From Pinus tabuliformis (Eukaryota > Streptophyta > Pinopsida > Pinales > Pinaceae), in contig CM062811.1 in the NCBI GenBank assembly GCA_031772625.1, positions 651,374,871-651,438,870 of the forward strand: a stretch of DNA of 64,000 nt. Reading direction: 5' to 3'. Shown here piece after piece: positions 1-11,929 of the stretch; the stretch's first letter is position 1, and the number at the start of each line of letters is the position of its first letter. The position numbers and the translations under genes were made by a program. Below the pieces are notes generated by a model, which saw only the letters and a program-made list of their open reading frames with translations, ran no database searches and was not told the origin of the DNA.

Positions 1-68
1 ATTCACCATTTTCGGAGTAAAAATGTAAAAATATTAAAAAATAATAAAATAATATAACTACTTTTTCA

Positions 69-391
69 ACTCGTATTTTCAACTTATCTCCCTAGGTTTT
101 TACTAAAATTTTGAAACGGAGTAATCGTTGGAGACAAATTTAATTCCTCATCCAAGGAGTACCCATGCTGCATACTTTTGGTGGACCTTGCCTCATAAAA
201 AATGAGAAATACATGAAAACGCGTGATTGTAATCACATTTTTCATGTATTTCTCATTTTTTGTGTTGTACAATCCATCGAAAGTATGCAACATGGGTACT
301 CCTTGGATGAGGAATAAAATTTTGCATCCAATGAGTGTTTCCACTCCAAATTTGAGTAAACCCACAGAGAGATAAGTTGAAAATACGAGGT
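69..391. mobile_element. Foldback / MITE-like element with long terminal inverted repeats
   Basis: The two halves of this 320-bp unit are imperfect reverse complements. The left arm starts TCGTATTTTCAACTTATCTC (71-90) and the right arm ends with its reverse complement (371-390). Further in, CCTCATCCAAGGAGTACCCA (left, about 147) pairs with its complement near 291-310, and ATGAGAAATACATGAAAA pairs with TTTTCATGTATTTCTCAT across a centre near 230-240. No protein is encoded, as expected for a non-autonomous DNA transposon. A target-site duplication is not clear, so the superfamily is open; the long arms (about 150 bp) would suit a Mutator-like or foldback element. A transcript through it would form a long hairpin. 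Confidence 0.8.
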
Positions 392-1017
<626 letters not shown>

Positions 1018-1149
1018 TTAACAAGGTCTTGAATCGGCGAAACGATGGTGGTTTAGGGTTTGGGTCAGACCTGCACAGACCACGACGATTTTGTCATAGC
1101 TTTCCAGTAATACGAACAACAACAAACGACAAGGAATAGTGCACAAATC

Positions 1150-2527
1150 ATGGACATCCCCCAGGGGGAGGATACGGCTCCTCCCCACAACGACGGTGAA
1201 AACATTCAAATTCAGAGGAAAGATACCATAAAAATGCCCAGGAATAAAAGGGAACGAGACCTGCTATACAGACAGATAATACGGACAGAAATGCAGCTCC
1301 CAACGCAACATCAGCCTCCTGTAAGCCTGTTGCAACTGAAAGACCTAAGATTGAGCTCCCATGTCAACGAATCAATACCCAAATCCAGCACATGAAGGAT
1401 CATGCCTTAATAGGGAAATTTATAGGCTTCTGGCCTACAGAGAAGGCTTTGCATGGATGGATCACAGCCAAATGGAAACCAAAAGGGCACATTACCCTGC
1501 AGTTGGGGCCTAAGGGTTTCTTTACGGAAGTTTTTAATTGCATAGAAGATCGAAACAGAGTCCTCGATGGCGGACCATACTTTTTTAATGCAGCGGGCCT
1601 GTATCTCCTTGACTAGATTGAAAGATTCAACCCAGAAAAAGAAGATCTAAGCTGGGCACCAGTTTAGATCCGCCTCTATTCCCTTCCATTGGAGTACTGG
1701 GATGAAGATTCACTGCAATATATTGGAAATGGTCTAGGGGAATTCATGAAAACTGTGGAGGAGACAAAACTCCGAAGATATACTTCCTACGCCCGAATCT
1801 GCGTTTATATGCATCTAAGCAAGGCTCTTCCCGATGCGGTAAGTCTATATCATGAAGATTTTGAAAATCAATAGATTATGAGCATGTTCCATTTTGATGC
1901 AGAAAATGCCATGCCCTTGGCCATCTCTTTCGTGATTGTCCATCAAATCTAAAAACCCCAACCTCTACTGCCCCAGATAAAACTGACTCAGATGGATTTA
2001 CCAAGGTTAGCAACCACAAAAAGAACCACAAAAAACCCGTTTCAAACCCTAAAAGCCCTCCGCCAATACTTCCATGACATCCACTAGCAATAGCTTTGAG
2101 ACCTTAGCCCAGCATGATCTAAATGACTTTGAGAATCCCTCACACTCTGAGGAGGCACCCAAGCTAACATCACAATTCATTCCCACCAGCTCAAAGAAGC
2201 CCCAAAAGCCTAAGCAATCCATAGATCTCATTACCTCCTCACCCAATTTGACTCTGGAAGGGAAATCTCAAGGCATGGACATCGACAATGTGCAGCCAGA
2301 AACCACAGCGGTAACAGAAATAGTAGAGGAAAGGAGCGAAGCTTAGCACATGGAAGAGGAGCATAAGAGCATAAACATTGGAGATCTAGACATCCTTGGA
2401 TTAGAACAAGATTGCAAGAAAAAGGAATATGACAAGATCCCAAAAAGACAACTGGAAAACTTGGAAGTCATCCTTTCCAGAGCACGCCAACAAAGAACCC
2501 TAGGCATTCAGCCTGGAAGTCAATGGG
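1150..2527 (+). pseudogene. LINE ORF1 relic: DUF4283-like domain and CCHC zinc knuckle
   Basis: ORF1 of plant L1 LINEs encodes an RNA-binding protein that packages the element's transcript. From 1392 the frame reads IGKFIGFWPTEKALHGWI and so on, the usual DUF4283-type fold, interrupted by a TAG at 1614-1616. The tract around 1689-1870 (LEYWDEDSLQYIGNGLGEF) is the part that normally precedes the knuckle. The knuckle itself lies at 1898-1939 and reads CRKCHALGHLFRDC (CX2CX4HX4C) in a frame shifted relative to the preceding tract. Downstream (2074-2346) is a Ser/Pro/Glu-rich, low-complexity tail, typical of the C-terminal part of these proteins. At least one stop and one frame change separate the parts. 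Recognition is by family pattern, not by a database search. Confidence 0.8.
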
Positions 2528-2672
2528 ATGGCAAAAACATTCCTTAAGAAAACAAAAAAAGAGGAAGGAAAACAGATCTTCAAAGAACCATCCGCATTGG
2601 GGAAATGCTGGTGGAATCGAGAAGATATTACAAGCTTACAAAGTATTACAATCCCCTTCCCAATAATGAATC

Positions 2673-3715
2673 ATGAAGCTCACCTCATGGAATATTCGAG
2701 GGCTAAATAGCCCAGGGAAATACAGATTGATAAAAAAAGCATGATTTAGCAGGAGAAACCCCAAGTCTTCTTCATGCAATAAACTAAATGCAGCTCTACC
2801 ACACTAGGTCAAACCCCGGAAAAAGCATGGCCATGCAGTCAAGAAGTAGCAGTGGATTCCTTAGGTTCTTCAGGAGGTCTACAATAGTCTGGGACGAATG
2901 AGCTATCACGCTTACAAACATTCATGCGAGTAAGCACTTCATTCAGGCCACCTTTCATATTACAGGGACAAATGTGCATGTTCACCTAACTAATGTCTAC
3001 TTCCTCCCGGAGGCAATGCATAAGATAGACATATTAAATACTTTATCTTTGATCAACTCCAACAGAACTCATCCACTCTGGATTATAGGAGGAGATTTCA
3101 ATATGATTACAAAACTGGAAGAAAAAATAGGAGGCAGGACCAAACTAGATAATGAAAGTATTCATTTAAAAAACTTCATCCAAAACAACTGGCTCATATA
3201 TATGCCATTCAATAATGGAATCTACACTTGGAATAAAAAACAAGCAAGCACACATCAAATTGCCTCTTGATTGGACAGATTTTTGCTTTCCGACAATGCA
3301 ATCCATCTTGGAGCAGACTTCTCAGCCTCGATCTTACCTCTCACAGGTTCAGGTCACTAGCCAATATCGCTCCAATGGAAAAGACCAGGTAATACTACAC
3401 GGCGACCTTTCCGCTTTGAAGCATTCTGGTTGACGCATCCATACTTCAACAACCTGATAAATGCGGTTTGGAAAAGTTTCAAACCCCTGGATGGCTCAAA
3501 AATGTATCAATTCCAAAAAAAACTCAAAAATCTAAAAAAAAATATCAAGCAATGGAATCAACTTACTTTTGGCAATATCTTCCAAGCACAAAATTCTCTA
3601 GATCAAGAAATGCAAAGACTACAACAGATGATCATCACGAACGGAAGATCTGACGCTCTCTCAAAGCAGGAAATCATGCATACTCGCCCTGAAGTTGGTT
3701 CAGCTAGCAAAACGA
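2673..3715 (+). pseudogene. LINE ORF2 relic: endonuclease/exonuclease/phosphatase domain
   Basis: The frame opening at 2673 reads MKLTSWNIRGLNSPGKYRL, the standard start of the APE-type endonuclease of plant LINE ORF2 (SWNIRGL motif). After a frame change, 2974-3270 carries the core motif GGDFNMI (about 3088-3108) and then the GIYTWNKK...IAS tract that normally leads into the catalytic His region. From 3430 a lysine-rich linker (YQFQKKLKNLKKNIKQWN) matches the stretch between endonuclease and RT. The relic stops before the RT motifs. The endonuclease would nick target DNA for target-primed reverse transcription; this copy cannot. Confidence 0.82.
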
Positions 3716-4480
3716 AGTGGTAACTCATCATGTAGCAACTTGTTTTAGGTTCGTCTCCCAGACTTTCATTTGGGACCCTGGAGTGAAATTGACTGGAGTT
3801 TTAGGTTTCTACCGCGGGCTTTGTCTAGAATTTGGGAACACTAGCTACAACTTGTGGTGCAGTTACCCTTCTAGCCTAGGCCCTTGTGCATTGCAGGTAA
3901 TCCTCTCTTTTTATTTTTGTTTCTTTGTTGTGTTTCTTGTTTCAGTGGCATTTAGATTTCGAGCGCAACTTTGTTTTCTTCTTGGTGTGTGGAATTGGGC
4001 AGGTGGCGGAGGAAATGTGGGTATTAATATCTTTGTAGCACCTTTTAAGTGTCCTCTGTGTCTGTGGTGGAGGGTTTATGCTAAAGAGTTATTTACACAT
4101 TTGAGTTCTTTTGTAGCTTACCTTCGCTTTGACTTGCCTAGTTCTAGTTTCAGTCCCAACTCTTTAGATATCCTTTACTGGTCCTTGGTGGGCATCTCGT
4201 TGTTGGGTGTCTTGGCTTGGGGGTTGTGGTGTTTGAGCTTCTTGGAATCTACTTCTTTCTTTGCATGTGGTGCATATTCTTGGGGTTGGACTCGATTGTA
4301 GTCACCCCTTCTTAGCTTGGGGATCATCTCAACATTGGGTATGGTGACCAACATCATTGTTGGGTCCTTGGGTTCTTAGATTACACTACAACATTTAGCT
4401 CTGGTGAGAAATTTGGGGTTCCATCCACGCAATTAGTTTGGAATTGTATTGCATAGGCAATCATGTCGCATCAGAGAGGG
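3716..4480 (+). other. Unassigned T/G-rich stretch with a 194-codon open frame
   Basis: Between the LINE and Copia relics. An open frame at 3717-4301 encodes a Trp/Phe/Leu-rich, hydrophobic product with no recognised motif. The DNA is poor in A on this strand, which makes stop codons rare, so the frame is probably open by composition. A CAG/GTAATC near 3895 looks like a splice site but nothing supports a gene. It could be an unrelated element's untranslated part inserted at the LINE break. Confidence 0.3.
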
Positions 4481-4540
4481 CAACTTCACTATGGTGGAGG
4501 GAAGCATGAACATGCAGGGCACGAGGATAATATCCATAGT

Positions 4541-4903
4541 TCATCCACGAAAGATTCGACAAGTGTTGAACATGCGGGGAAAGTGGCCCATGCCCAAGGT
4601 AACCCCAATCCTGTCTCTGTGGAACTCGAACTTGCATTTTGACAATGCCTTAGTCAAAATATCTACATCCTGTTCCTCGGTCGAAAAATACAGCAACATG
4701 ATCCTCTTGACCACACAGTCTCGAATATGGTGATACCAGATATCAATGTGCTTGGACCTGTCATGAAAAAATGGATTCTCAGAGAGTTTGATACAACTCT
4801 GATTATCACAGTAGATCACGGTTGGATCCATCCTCTGACCAAACAATCCCACTAGAATTTTCCGCATCCAAATGGCCTCACATGCAGCCTGACTAGCATC
4901 CAT
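4541..4903 (-). pseudogene. Copia RNase H fragment
   Basis: About 120 residues with SQAACEAIWMRKIL, YCDNQSCIKLSENPFFHDRSKHI and the closing DILTKAL tract, the conserved C-terminal RNase H of plant Copia polyproteins. It marks the 3' end of the coding part. No polypurine tract or LTR is recognisable below it. Confidence 0.9.
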
Positions 4904-5005
4904 GTATTCAGCCTCTATTGAGCTAAGTGCAACTGACCTCTGTTTCGTACTGTACTAGGAAACTACAACTGAACCAAGGTTGAAGATTCCTCCAGAAGTG
5001 CTCTT

Positions 5006-6288
5006 CTAGTCTGATGGACTCCCTGCCCAATCCACATCTATGAAACCTTGAAGCTTCACTCCCTCCGTTCGTCTGTGCCACAATCCGAATTGAGATGTGC
5101 CTCTGAGGTATCTCAGCACATGCTTCGTTACCTTCCAAAATAGCTTGGTAGGCTGAACCATAGCTTGACTCAGTTGGTTCACCGCAAAGGATAAGTTGGG
5201 TCGTGTGTTCACCAGATACATAAGTGAACCCACTAGCTGCCGATAAACAATAGCAGCTACTACCTCACCTGAAGTAGCATCCTCCTTCCTCCAGTTCCCA
5301 GCTAGAGGAGTCTGCATGGGCTTGCACTTCTCCATGTGAAAGCGCCTGAGTATCTCATTGCCATATTTGCCTTGAGACATAAATACTTCACCATCTTTCT
5401 GCCACACCTCCATGCCTAGAAAGTAGTGCATAAGACCCATGTCTTTCATTTCAAACTCTCTGCAAGGTCCTCCTTGCAAGACTATATCAGCTGATCATCA
5501 CTTGTCAAAATCAGATCATCGACATAAACAACAATGATCAATGGTTTACCTTCTACCATGATGTGGTAAAGGTTCACATCTACTTCACTCTTGGTGAAGC
5601 CCAACCCGGTGAAATAGTTGTCGATCCTGGTGTACCAAGCACGGGGTGCTTGCTTCAGCCCATACAAATCCCTTTTGAGTCGACACACATGCGACTCACG
5701 ATCGAAGGTCTTGAAACCCTCTAGCTGCTCAATGTACACCTCCTCCTCAATCTTCCCATTGAGGAATGTTGTCTTCGCGTCCATCTGATGGATCTTCCAA
5801 CCAATCTGAGTTGATAGTTCCAACAACTATCTGATAGATGAGTACCTTGCTACAAGAGCAAAGGTCTCATCGTAGTAGATCCCCTCGACCTGTGAGAAAC
5901 CTCAGGCAACAAACCTTGCCTTATGTTTCTCAACATTGCCATCAGCTGCTTGCTTTACCTTGTACATCCATCTGGAACTCACCACTGACTTGCCCTGAGG
6001 TCTTGGGACAACATCCCACACACTATTTTGAATGATAGAGTCATACTCCTCTACCATTGCATCAACCCAGACTGGTTGTTGCACAACCTCCTCGAATGAA
6101 GAAGGTTCGGTCTCTACACACTCCCCAACCAGGGCCATGTACCCAGTGTACCGCTCGGGCGACCTCCTCTGTCTGCGCTGAGAAGATGGTTGTCCCACAT
6201 TCTCTAGTGCATCTAGCATCAACATATCAACTTCCCTTGAGCATTTCCACCCATCTCTAAAAGTCTCAGCATGAGTGGATGTCTCCAC
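5006..6288 (-). pseudogene. Copia reverse transcriptase fragments
   Basis: Three neighbouring open stretches carry RT motifs in order. They are SSRWMYKVKQAADGNVEKHKARFVA (given only as a landmark near 5980-5902), then QMDAKTTFLNG and LYGLKQAPRAWY (about 5780-5620), and then the YVDDLI catalytic box (about 5535-5510). Downstream lies the thumb/connection region with VNTRPNLSFAVNQLSQ. The motifs are those of Copia RT. Part of a broken element. Confidence 0.9.
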
Positions 6289-6447
6289 TCCCAGATCCTC
6301 TGCATGCAGCTACTTCGCATCAATCTAAGACTCCTCCTCCTTAGGAACTGAAAGTTCCTCCTCTGCATGCAACTTGAGCTCCCTCTCAAGTGATAATCGC
6401 ATGGATTTTTGCTCGTAGAACTTCAGATCCCTGCGTACCACTGTCCT

Positions 6448-7239
6448 CTAACTGGTAGGCAGATACACCCGATAGTTGTGGGCTGTATCTATGTACCCCA
6501 CAAGAGTTCCCAACTCAGTTGTTGGATCCAGTGTCTTCCAGGCATCTTTGGTCACATGACAGTAAACTGATGATCCAAAGATTCGGAAGTGACTCACATT
6601 TGGTCGCTTCCCGAAAAAGGCTTCCATAGGTGTCTTCATTCCCAGTATACAGTGCGGGCTTAAGTTTTGCAAGTATATTGCTGTATTGCATGCCTCAGCC
6701 CACAAATGCAGTGGTAGGCTTTGTTCATGCAACATCGCTCGAGTTGCTCCCACAATCAATCTGTTCTTCCTTTCGGCCACCCCATTCTGTTGTGGGTTAT
6801 GGGGTGTCGTCAATTCCCCTTTAATTCCTTCTGCAGCACAAAAGTCTTTAAACTGGTCGGAGACATACTCTCCACCGTTGTCACTATGCAAGGCTTTTAT
6901 TTTCTTTCCAGATTCTTTCTCTGCCAAGGCTTTAAACTCACAAAACCTCAAGAAGATCTGATCCTTCTTTTGCATAAAGTAGATCCAACATCTACGAGAA
7001 AAATCATTAATAAAAATAACATAGTACCTTTGTTTAGCGGTGGAGGCTGTAGAGAAAGGTCCACAAACATCTGAGTGAACTTGCTCCAGGATTGCTCCAG
7101 CTCTATTGTCTCGATTTGGAAAGGAAGATTTTGCATACTTACCCAAGGTACAACCTTTGCATGTATTCGTCTGCCCTAGTTTTCCCTTGGGAAGTCTGGT
7201 AGAAATCTGTTGCATGATCTTCAGGTCTCCGTGGTGCAA
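6448..7239 (-). pseudogene. Copia GAG-pre-integrase and integrase fragment
   Basis: A 263-residue stretch with the best preserved domain of the element. Residues 1-40 hold the GAG-pre-integrase zinc-binding part (CKGCTLGKYAKSSFP). HSDVCGPF and HSDNGGEY carry two acidic residues of the catalytic triad, and PQQNGVAERKNR carries the Glu. The end, TLVGYIDTAHNYRVYLP, is the usual integrase C-terminal 'GY....K.YR' tract. It would insert the cDNA into the genome. Part of a broken element. Confidence 0.92.
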
Positions 7240-7346
7240 GTGGCCCAGTCTTCTATGCCATATCTCGCCAACATCTTGGCTCTACACCATCTCGTCCTTG
7301 GAACTCAATGCAGCAAAGTCGTCTACCTCCAGCTTGTAGAGATTCT

Positions 7347-7867
7347 TTACTCAAATCCAATTCGCTTGGTCTGTCCAGTATCGATATGCCTCAAGAATAC
7401 CTTTCCTTTACTAAAGACTACATCATAGCCTTTATCTTCTAGCATAGCGACAGACACAAGATTCTTCTTCAGACCTGGTACATACTTTACATCAGTCAGG
7501 GTGAGGGGAGCTCCATGCTCCCTCTGAAACACAATTGTACCTTCACTTGAAACACGATACTTTCCATCATCCCCCATCTCGATCCGTATCTGTAGATCCT
7601 TCTCCTCCAAGGTACTGAAAAGATTCATGTCACCTAACATGTGGAAAGAAGCTCCATTGTCCAGGTACCACACACATCCCACCATGGATGAAACCATGCA
7701 TGAGATAAGAGGGAAATCCAGCTCAAACTGTGAGGCCAGTTTCTCACCATTAGATCCCTTCGAGGATCCCTTATTGGATTTCTTCTGTTGAAAATTCGTA
7801 GCATAATGGCCCACTTCATGACAATGAAAGCATCACACTTTTGATTTGTCAAACTTCTTCCCACCAT
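7347..7867 (-). pseudogene. Copia zinc knuckle and aspartic protease fragment
   Basis: A CFHCHEVGHYATN tract (about 7832-7793, minus strand) is the gag zinc knuckle. It is followed by a lysine/serine-rich linker and by WYLDNGASFHMLGDMNLF, the aspartic protease region of Copia polyproteins. The continuation PLTLTDVKYVPGLKKNLVS is the usual protease-to-integrase joint. The knuckle binds the element's RNA and the protease matures the polyprotein. Part of a broken element. Confidence 0.85.
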
Positions 7868-8060
7868 GGGAAGAACCGGATATGGGATGGGACACCTTCC
7901 CTTTCCCTTTCCTCGCCTTACTCGCTAAGGCTATATTTCCCTCATCATATTTCTTCGATGAGAATCCATCTTTGGTGCTTCTTCTTATCTCCTCCTGCAT
8001 CATATCTGACCAAAGTAGTTCCCAATCTGGAAGTTTTTCTCTTCCATTAACCGAGTCTTG

Positions 8061-8543
8061 CTAGCTATGCCAACTCTTAGGAATATCGAGGAGTGCAAGA
8101 CTCACTATGTCGTCATCAGCGGTCATGATCCCTACACTTCCAAGCTCATCCCTGCAGGTGGTGAGCTTGTTCAAATATGCAGAGATCGTGTCACCCTTTT
8201 CACACTTGATTTTCCAAAGCTTTTCTTTCAGTGCCAACTTCTTCTGATCGCTGTTGTTTTGATATAGATCTTTCAATGTTTTCCACATCGAAAACATTGT
8301 CTCCTTCCCATGGAGGCTCAAGGCAATGTGGTCTCGAACTCCCTCCAGGAGGATTCTCCTTGCTCTAGCCACACATTTCTTCCATTTCGTCAATTTTGTA
8401 GCATCAGTGGGCTTGGGGACTTCTTGATCAATGAAGTCCTTTAAACCGTTATCCTCTAATACTGCTTCCATGCTATCCTTCCAGGATATATAATTCGAGC
8501 TGCTGTCAAGGGCATACTCGAGTCTTAAACCATTGAACGCCAT
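8061..8543 (-). pseudogene. Copia gag fragment
   Basis: About 160 residues beginning MAFNGLRLEYALDSSSNYISW. It matches the usual plant Copia gag start (DUF4219/UBN2 type): an N-terminal 'L....NY..WK..M...L' motif, then an alpha-helical stretch with LWKIKCEKGDTISAYLNKL. This is the structural protein that would build the virus-like particle. It lies directly downstream of the primer site, as expected. Part of a broken element. Confidence 0.85.
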
Positions 8544-8646
8544 TGGTGAAATTGAGATGTTATAAGAACTCGATTTCTATATTCAGGAACTTGAAACTTC
8601 GAACTTCTCCCTTCTTATATATTGTTATTCTCTTTGATCACCTTTT

Positions 8647-8657
8647 CTCTGATACCA
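8647..8657 (-). other. Copia primer binding site (initiator Met tRNA)
   Basis: On the minus strand the sequence next to the LTR reads TGGTATCAGAG, complementary to the 3' end of plant initiator Met tRNA, the standard Copia primer. It fixes the LTR boundary at 8658. Confidence 0.9.
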
Positions 8658-9644
8658 TGTAAAAATTCCCACTGTAGATCAACAGATTATGCAATATACT
8701 AAAGCAAAATACAAGATCTACTTCTGCAACAAACTTTGCGGAAGCTTAATCAAATATGAGCAAGATCAATGGGAACACATATAACTGAGAATGAGAAATC
8801 AATCACACATAACACAGAAGAAATAACCAGGGTAAAGCATCAACCTAAAACCCCAATCTCTGTATTATCATACAAGCGGAAATATGTTCGAGTTACCAAA
8901 AGAATCAGCTCACAAGCTATCCTGCTCTCTCTGCAATCAAGCAATATAGCTCACAGATTGAGTAGGCACTAGATATGCCTTCCCTCAACCCTCCAAGCCT
9001 CCTATTTCCTTGCGTAGTTTTTCTTGGGGTACAATCATGTCACATGTGTGAATTGGCCTCATCACACTCACTAAATTGAAGAAGTAACTGTGCAATCTCC
9101 AAGGAATGAATTCCTTCTGCATGCAAGAGATATTCACAATGGAATATTCCTGCAACTGATAGTACATTGTCCCTCCATCTGATCTCAACTGGGTCTCTGT
9201 CTGAACTGACATGCATCGGTTATTTATGAGAGAATATTTAGTTATCTAAAGTGCGGTAGTTATGTGCATGCATGCATTAACTAACTAAACTCACAATTAA
9301 TTCAACAAACTGTTTGAATTAATCTAACTGGACTTGACTCAGTTAACTGAGCCAACTAATTACAACTCATCCTTATATCTTTAACTGATGGATAAATTCC
9401 TCAATCATTGGAGAAATTGTTGCATGTCCCCACATAGACTTCATGTTTGATTTTCTACAACTAATTAACTCAAGGTGAATTAATTAATTATTTTACAAAC
9501 AACTGCTAAGATCAAATTCGAATTTTTACTTCTCTGTTTTAGTTCAAGGACTAACTAAAATAGGAAGGTATCCCGAAATGCTATTTATAGCAGTACTAAA
9601 TTTATCACTTCTATATTTAGCATTTCTTGTTGCTATTTTCAACA
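8658..9644 (-). mobile_element. Copia LTR (987 bp)
   Basis: On the minus strand the unit begins TGTTGAAAATAGC and ends AATTTTTACA, giving TG...CA ends beside the primer site. A TATA-like CTATAAATAGC lies about 55 bp inside the start (about 9581-9591). Oddly, the outer flank reads CTATGGGGGA directly before TGTTGAAAA, which looks like a polypurine tract, so this LTR has a 5'-type signal on one side and a 3'-type signal on the other. Confidence 0.82.
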
Positions 9645-9905
9645 TCCCCCATAGTTGACATCATGATATTGAATCCTATTGGTTTCTATAAAGTTTATTT
9701 TGGTTGCACATTTTTCTTAGGAGGCCCATTTTAGACCTCAAAAATCCCCTAATGGCACTCTGCACGACTGCACAACTCTGTGTTGCCGCTTGTCGAAAGA
9801 TATTTTTTGCACATTCACTTCTAGATTGTCCTCAAGGATTTCAGTGTCTCCTTGATCACTTAGGACTTGCTCTACTCCCGGATCTGGTGAAGTTGGTGGA
9901 GTTAC
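9645..9905. other. LTR flank with dispersed block
   Basis: Holds the polypurine-like sequence beside the LTR and, at 9716-9752, the second copy of the block seen at 654-690 (core CCATTTTAGACCTCAAAA). No gene is seen here. Confidence 0.5.
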
Positions 9906-11824
9906 CTATTGGTTCTGAGGCATGAGGTCAATGTCTTGATCTAACTCTAGTTGAACCACATTCGTATCCATTTGTTCAATCTCCTGAGCAAAGTCTTGCT
10001 CCTGCGATTGCTCACCCTGTCTGCTATGTGTTGGCTGCTCGAATGAATCAATAACATGTATGGGCATAGTTTCATCAACATGTGCATGTTGCACCTCCTA
10101 TTGTTCTTATTCATGTTGTGCTTCCTTCTCTCTTCTACACAGCTCGTGTTCTTCCCTGAGTTGTTGCTTGAACTCTTGCAACTCCTTTTCTGCTTCCTCT
10201 AGCTTCTACTTTTCCCTTTTCCTTTGCGCGATACTTTTTTCACATTGTCGCCTCTTTGCCTCAATCTCCAAAGCTGCTCTTAACACAAGTGGGTCTTCTT
10301 TGAACTTGCAACTTTGCTCCGCCTCCGCGCTATCAATAACCTTCCTCTTGCCTCTGTCAAGCACAGGTCTGCTACCCTCTGCTGCTGTTGATGATGCTAC
10401 TCTCTGAGATGTTGCTACATTCTGCACTCTACAGCCATTTTGAATGGTTCATTGAGCCTGGAGAAGTTGTAGCAATATCTCCATGGATCTTCCTCAGGCC
10501 AATGACACGCCCAAGGATGATACACTTTTGCACATTGGTCTTTCACTAGGCAATGCGGGTCATATGGATTGAAACTTTTGGTGCGGAAGGTGAACCTCTT
10601 GAATTCCTCTGTCTCGACCTCATCATGCTTGAGATTCTAGATCCCATACAACCTGATCCGCAAAGGAAGAGCGGGCCAAGGTGCCTTCTTCTTCTTGTGC
10701 AGTCTTGCTAACAACCTTGTCAAGATGTGATATGCAACTTCTTGCATGACCAGCTTATCCATGGAAAACTTCGGCAAAACATGTGGAGCCTTCTCCACGT
10801 TGTACATCTGTATGAACATGCCAAGGGGTGAGGCATACCAATCTTTTATGTCAATCAATGCCTTCATTGTTGCCTGCGACAGGCAAAGCGGATCCTTCTC
10901 AAAGATCATCATGTACACCGGGGTGATGAAGTGGTCTGATAGTTTTATGATAACTCCACGGAAGATGCATTCGGAGAGCAACCTGCAATAGGTGTGCACA
11001 GGGGTTTCTAAAGTTGTCCATGTCCAACGTAAGCCTGGGAACCGTTGACGAGCACAAATTACATCAAGTATGTAAGCGGATATGAAAATATTTTCTTGTT
11101 GACCCTTGGGAGGATGTTGGGCTTCTGTTACTTGTTCCTTCAGCCGGAGAGCCAACACGTCAGACCAATTGAAATGTCTTCCTTCATTCGCCAGCTAATC
11201 CAACACAATCACCCAACTCTGCGGGAATGTTTCTGTACTCTCTTGGCCCTATATGTGGCATGTGAAGATGACCAAGAGCTAATAATCCTTCCCCGGTATC
11301 CTTGTCTTGTACATTTGGTTGGGTATTATCATGAACTTATATGACTCTTTCACCCAGCTCTTCAAGATGTCTCTTGAGTTTACATTGTTGTTTGGTTTGG
11401 TGAAGGGTGTATCCATCGTGATCACTGACTGCGGCAAGTTATACATCGCTTGAAATTACTTTGCCCTAAAGGTAGAAATTTATGTTCCAATGACACTGCT
11501 CAACACCATTCTCTTTGGAGAAGTATGCGAGACAATCATGTGGATCATGTTTGCGCATGGAAACGCGGGATATCTGCATGCAATCCGGTACAAGCCAAAC
11601 TTGTGTATGTTGACGTAGACCCTGCGGTCCTCCACCTTCTCCTCAAATGTGCCTAAAAAGATGTCATTGATGTCCTTCCATTTCATTTTGATCTCCTTGT
11701 CTATGAACAACTTAGTGTCTTCATAGATGGGAAAGCTCATAGACACGTGCTCGACCACATCGGTGTCCTTTGACCCTGCTCTCTTGAAAGCCATTGTACC
11801 TATATTATTGAGAGAGACGAACAC
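9906..11824 (-). pseudogene. Unrecognised broken coding tract, probably element-encoded
   Basis: At least four minus-strand open stretches (11824-11480, 11158-10637, 10427-10206, 10094-9906) have protein-like composition. The first reads MAFKRAGSKDTDVVEHVS, then a charged part with VYVNIHKFGLYRIACRYP. The second, 173 residues, has WTWTTLETPVHTYCRLLSE and a Trp/Pro-rich end. The third is Lys/Arg/Glu-rich (EIEAKRRQCEKSIAQRKR) and looks like a coiled coil. The fourth is Gln/Glu/Asp-rich. I recognise no domain. The position, upstream (minus strand) of the LTR at 8658-9644 and downstream of the TGCGCA-type leader repeat, suggests a non-standard or non-autonomous retroelement, but a decayed host gene cannot be excluded. 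Confidence 0.45.
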
Positions 11825-11929
11825 CTATGATACTTGGAGACAGAGCAACACTCATGTAAAGAACAATGTCAGTTGAAAAACCAAAACAACTTGAGGACTG
11901 AGATGTAACACACTTGGGTGGATGACTGG

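Larger units (their letters stand above)
1018..3715 (+). mobile_element. L1-type LINE relic, 3' part (reverse transcriptase) missing
   Basis: A plus-strand non-LTR retrotransposon relic. It carries a 5' region, an ORF1 with a DUF4283-like part and a CCHC zinc knuckle, and the start and core of ORF2 (endonuclease). The RT and C-terminal parts expected after about 3.7 kb are absent, and the sequence changes character near 3715. LINE copies usually lose the 5' end by incomplete reverse transcription; here the 5' side is kept and the 3' side is gone, so a later deletion or insertion is more likely. Several stops and frame changes show it is dead. Confidence 0.85.
4541..9644 (-). mobile_element. 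Copia-type LTR retrotransposon relic (Pseudoviridae), one LTR seen
   Basis: Read on the minus strand the order is LTR (9644-8658), Met-tRNA primer site, gag, protease, integrase, reverse transcriptase, RNase H: the Copia order, integrase before RT. It is broken, with roughly six to ten interruptions over about 4 kb of coding sequence. The second LTR, expected below 4.5 kb, is not visible, so LTR divergence cannot date it. The number of breaks suggests an old insertion, probably millions of years. Confidence 0.92.

Noticed and set aside
3717-4301. 194-codon ORF as a membrane protein gene
   Set aside because: The strand is T/G-rich, which keeps frames open; residues are Leu/Phe/Trp/Val-rich with no regular membrane pattern or known motif.
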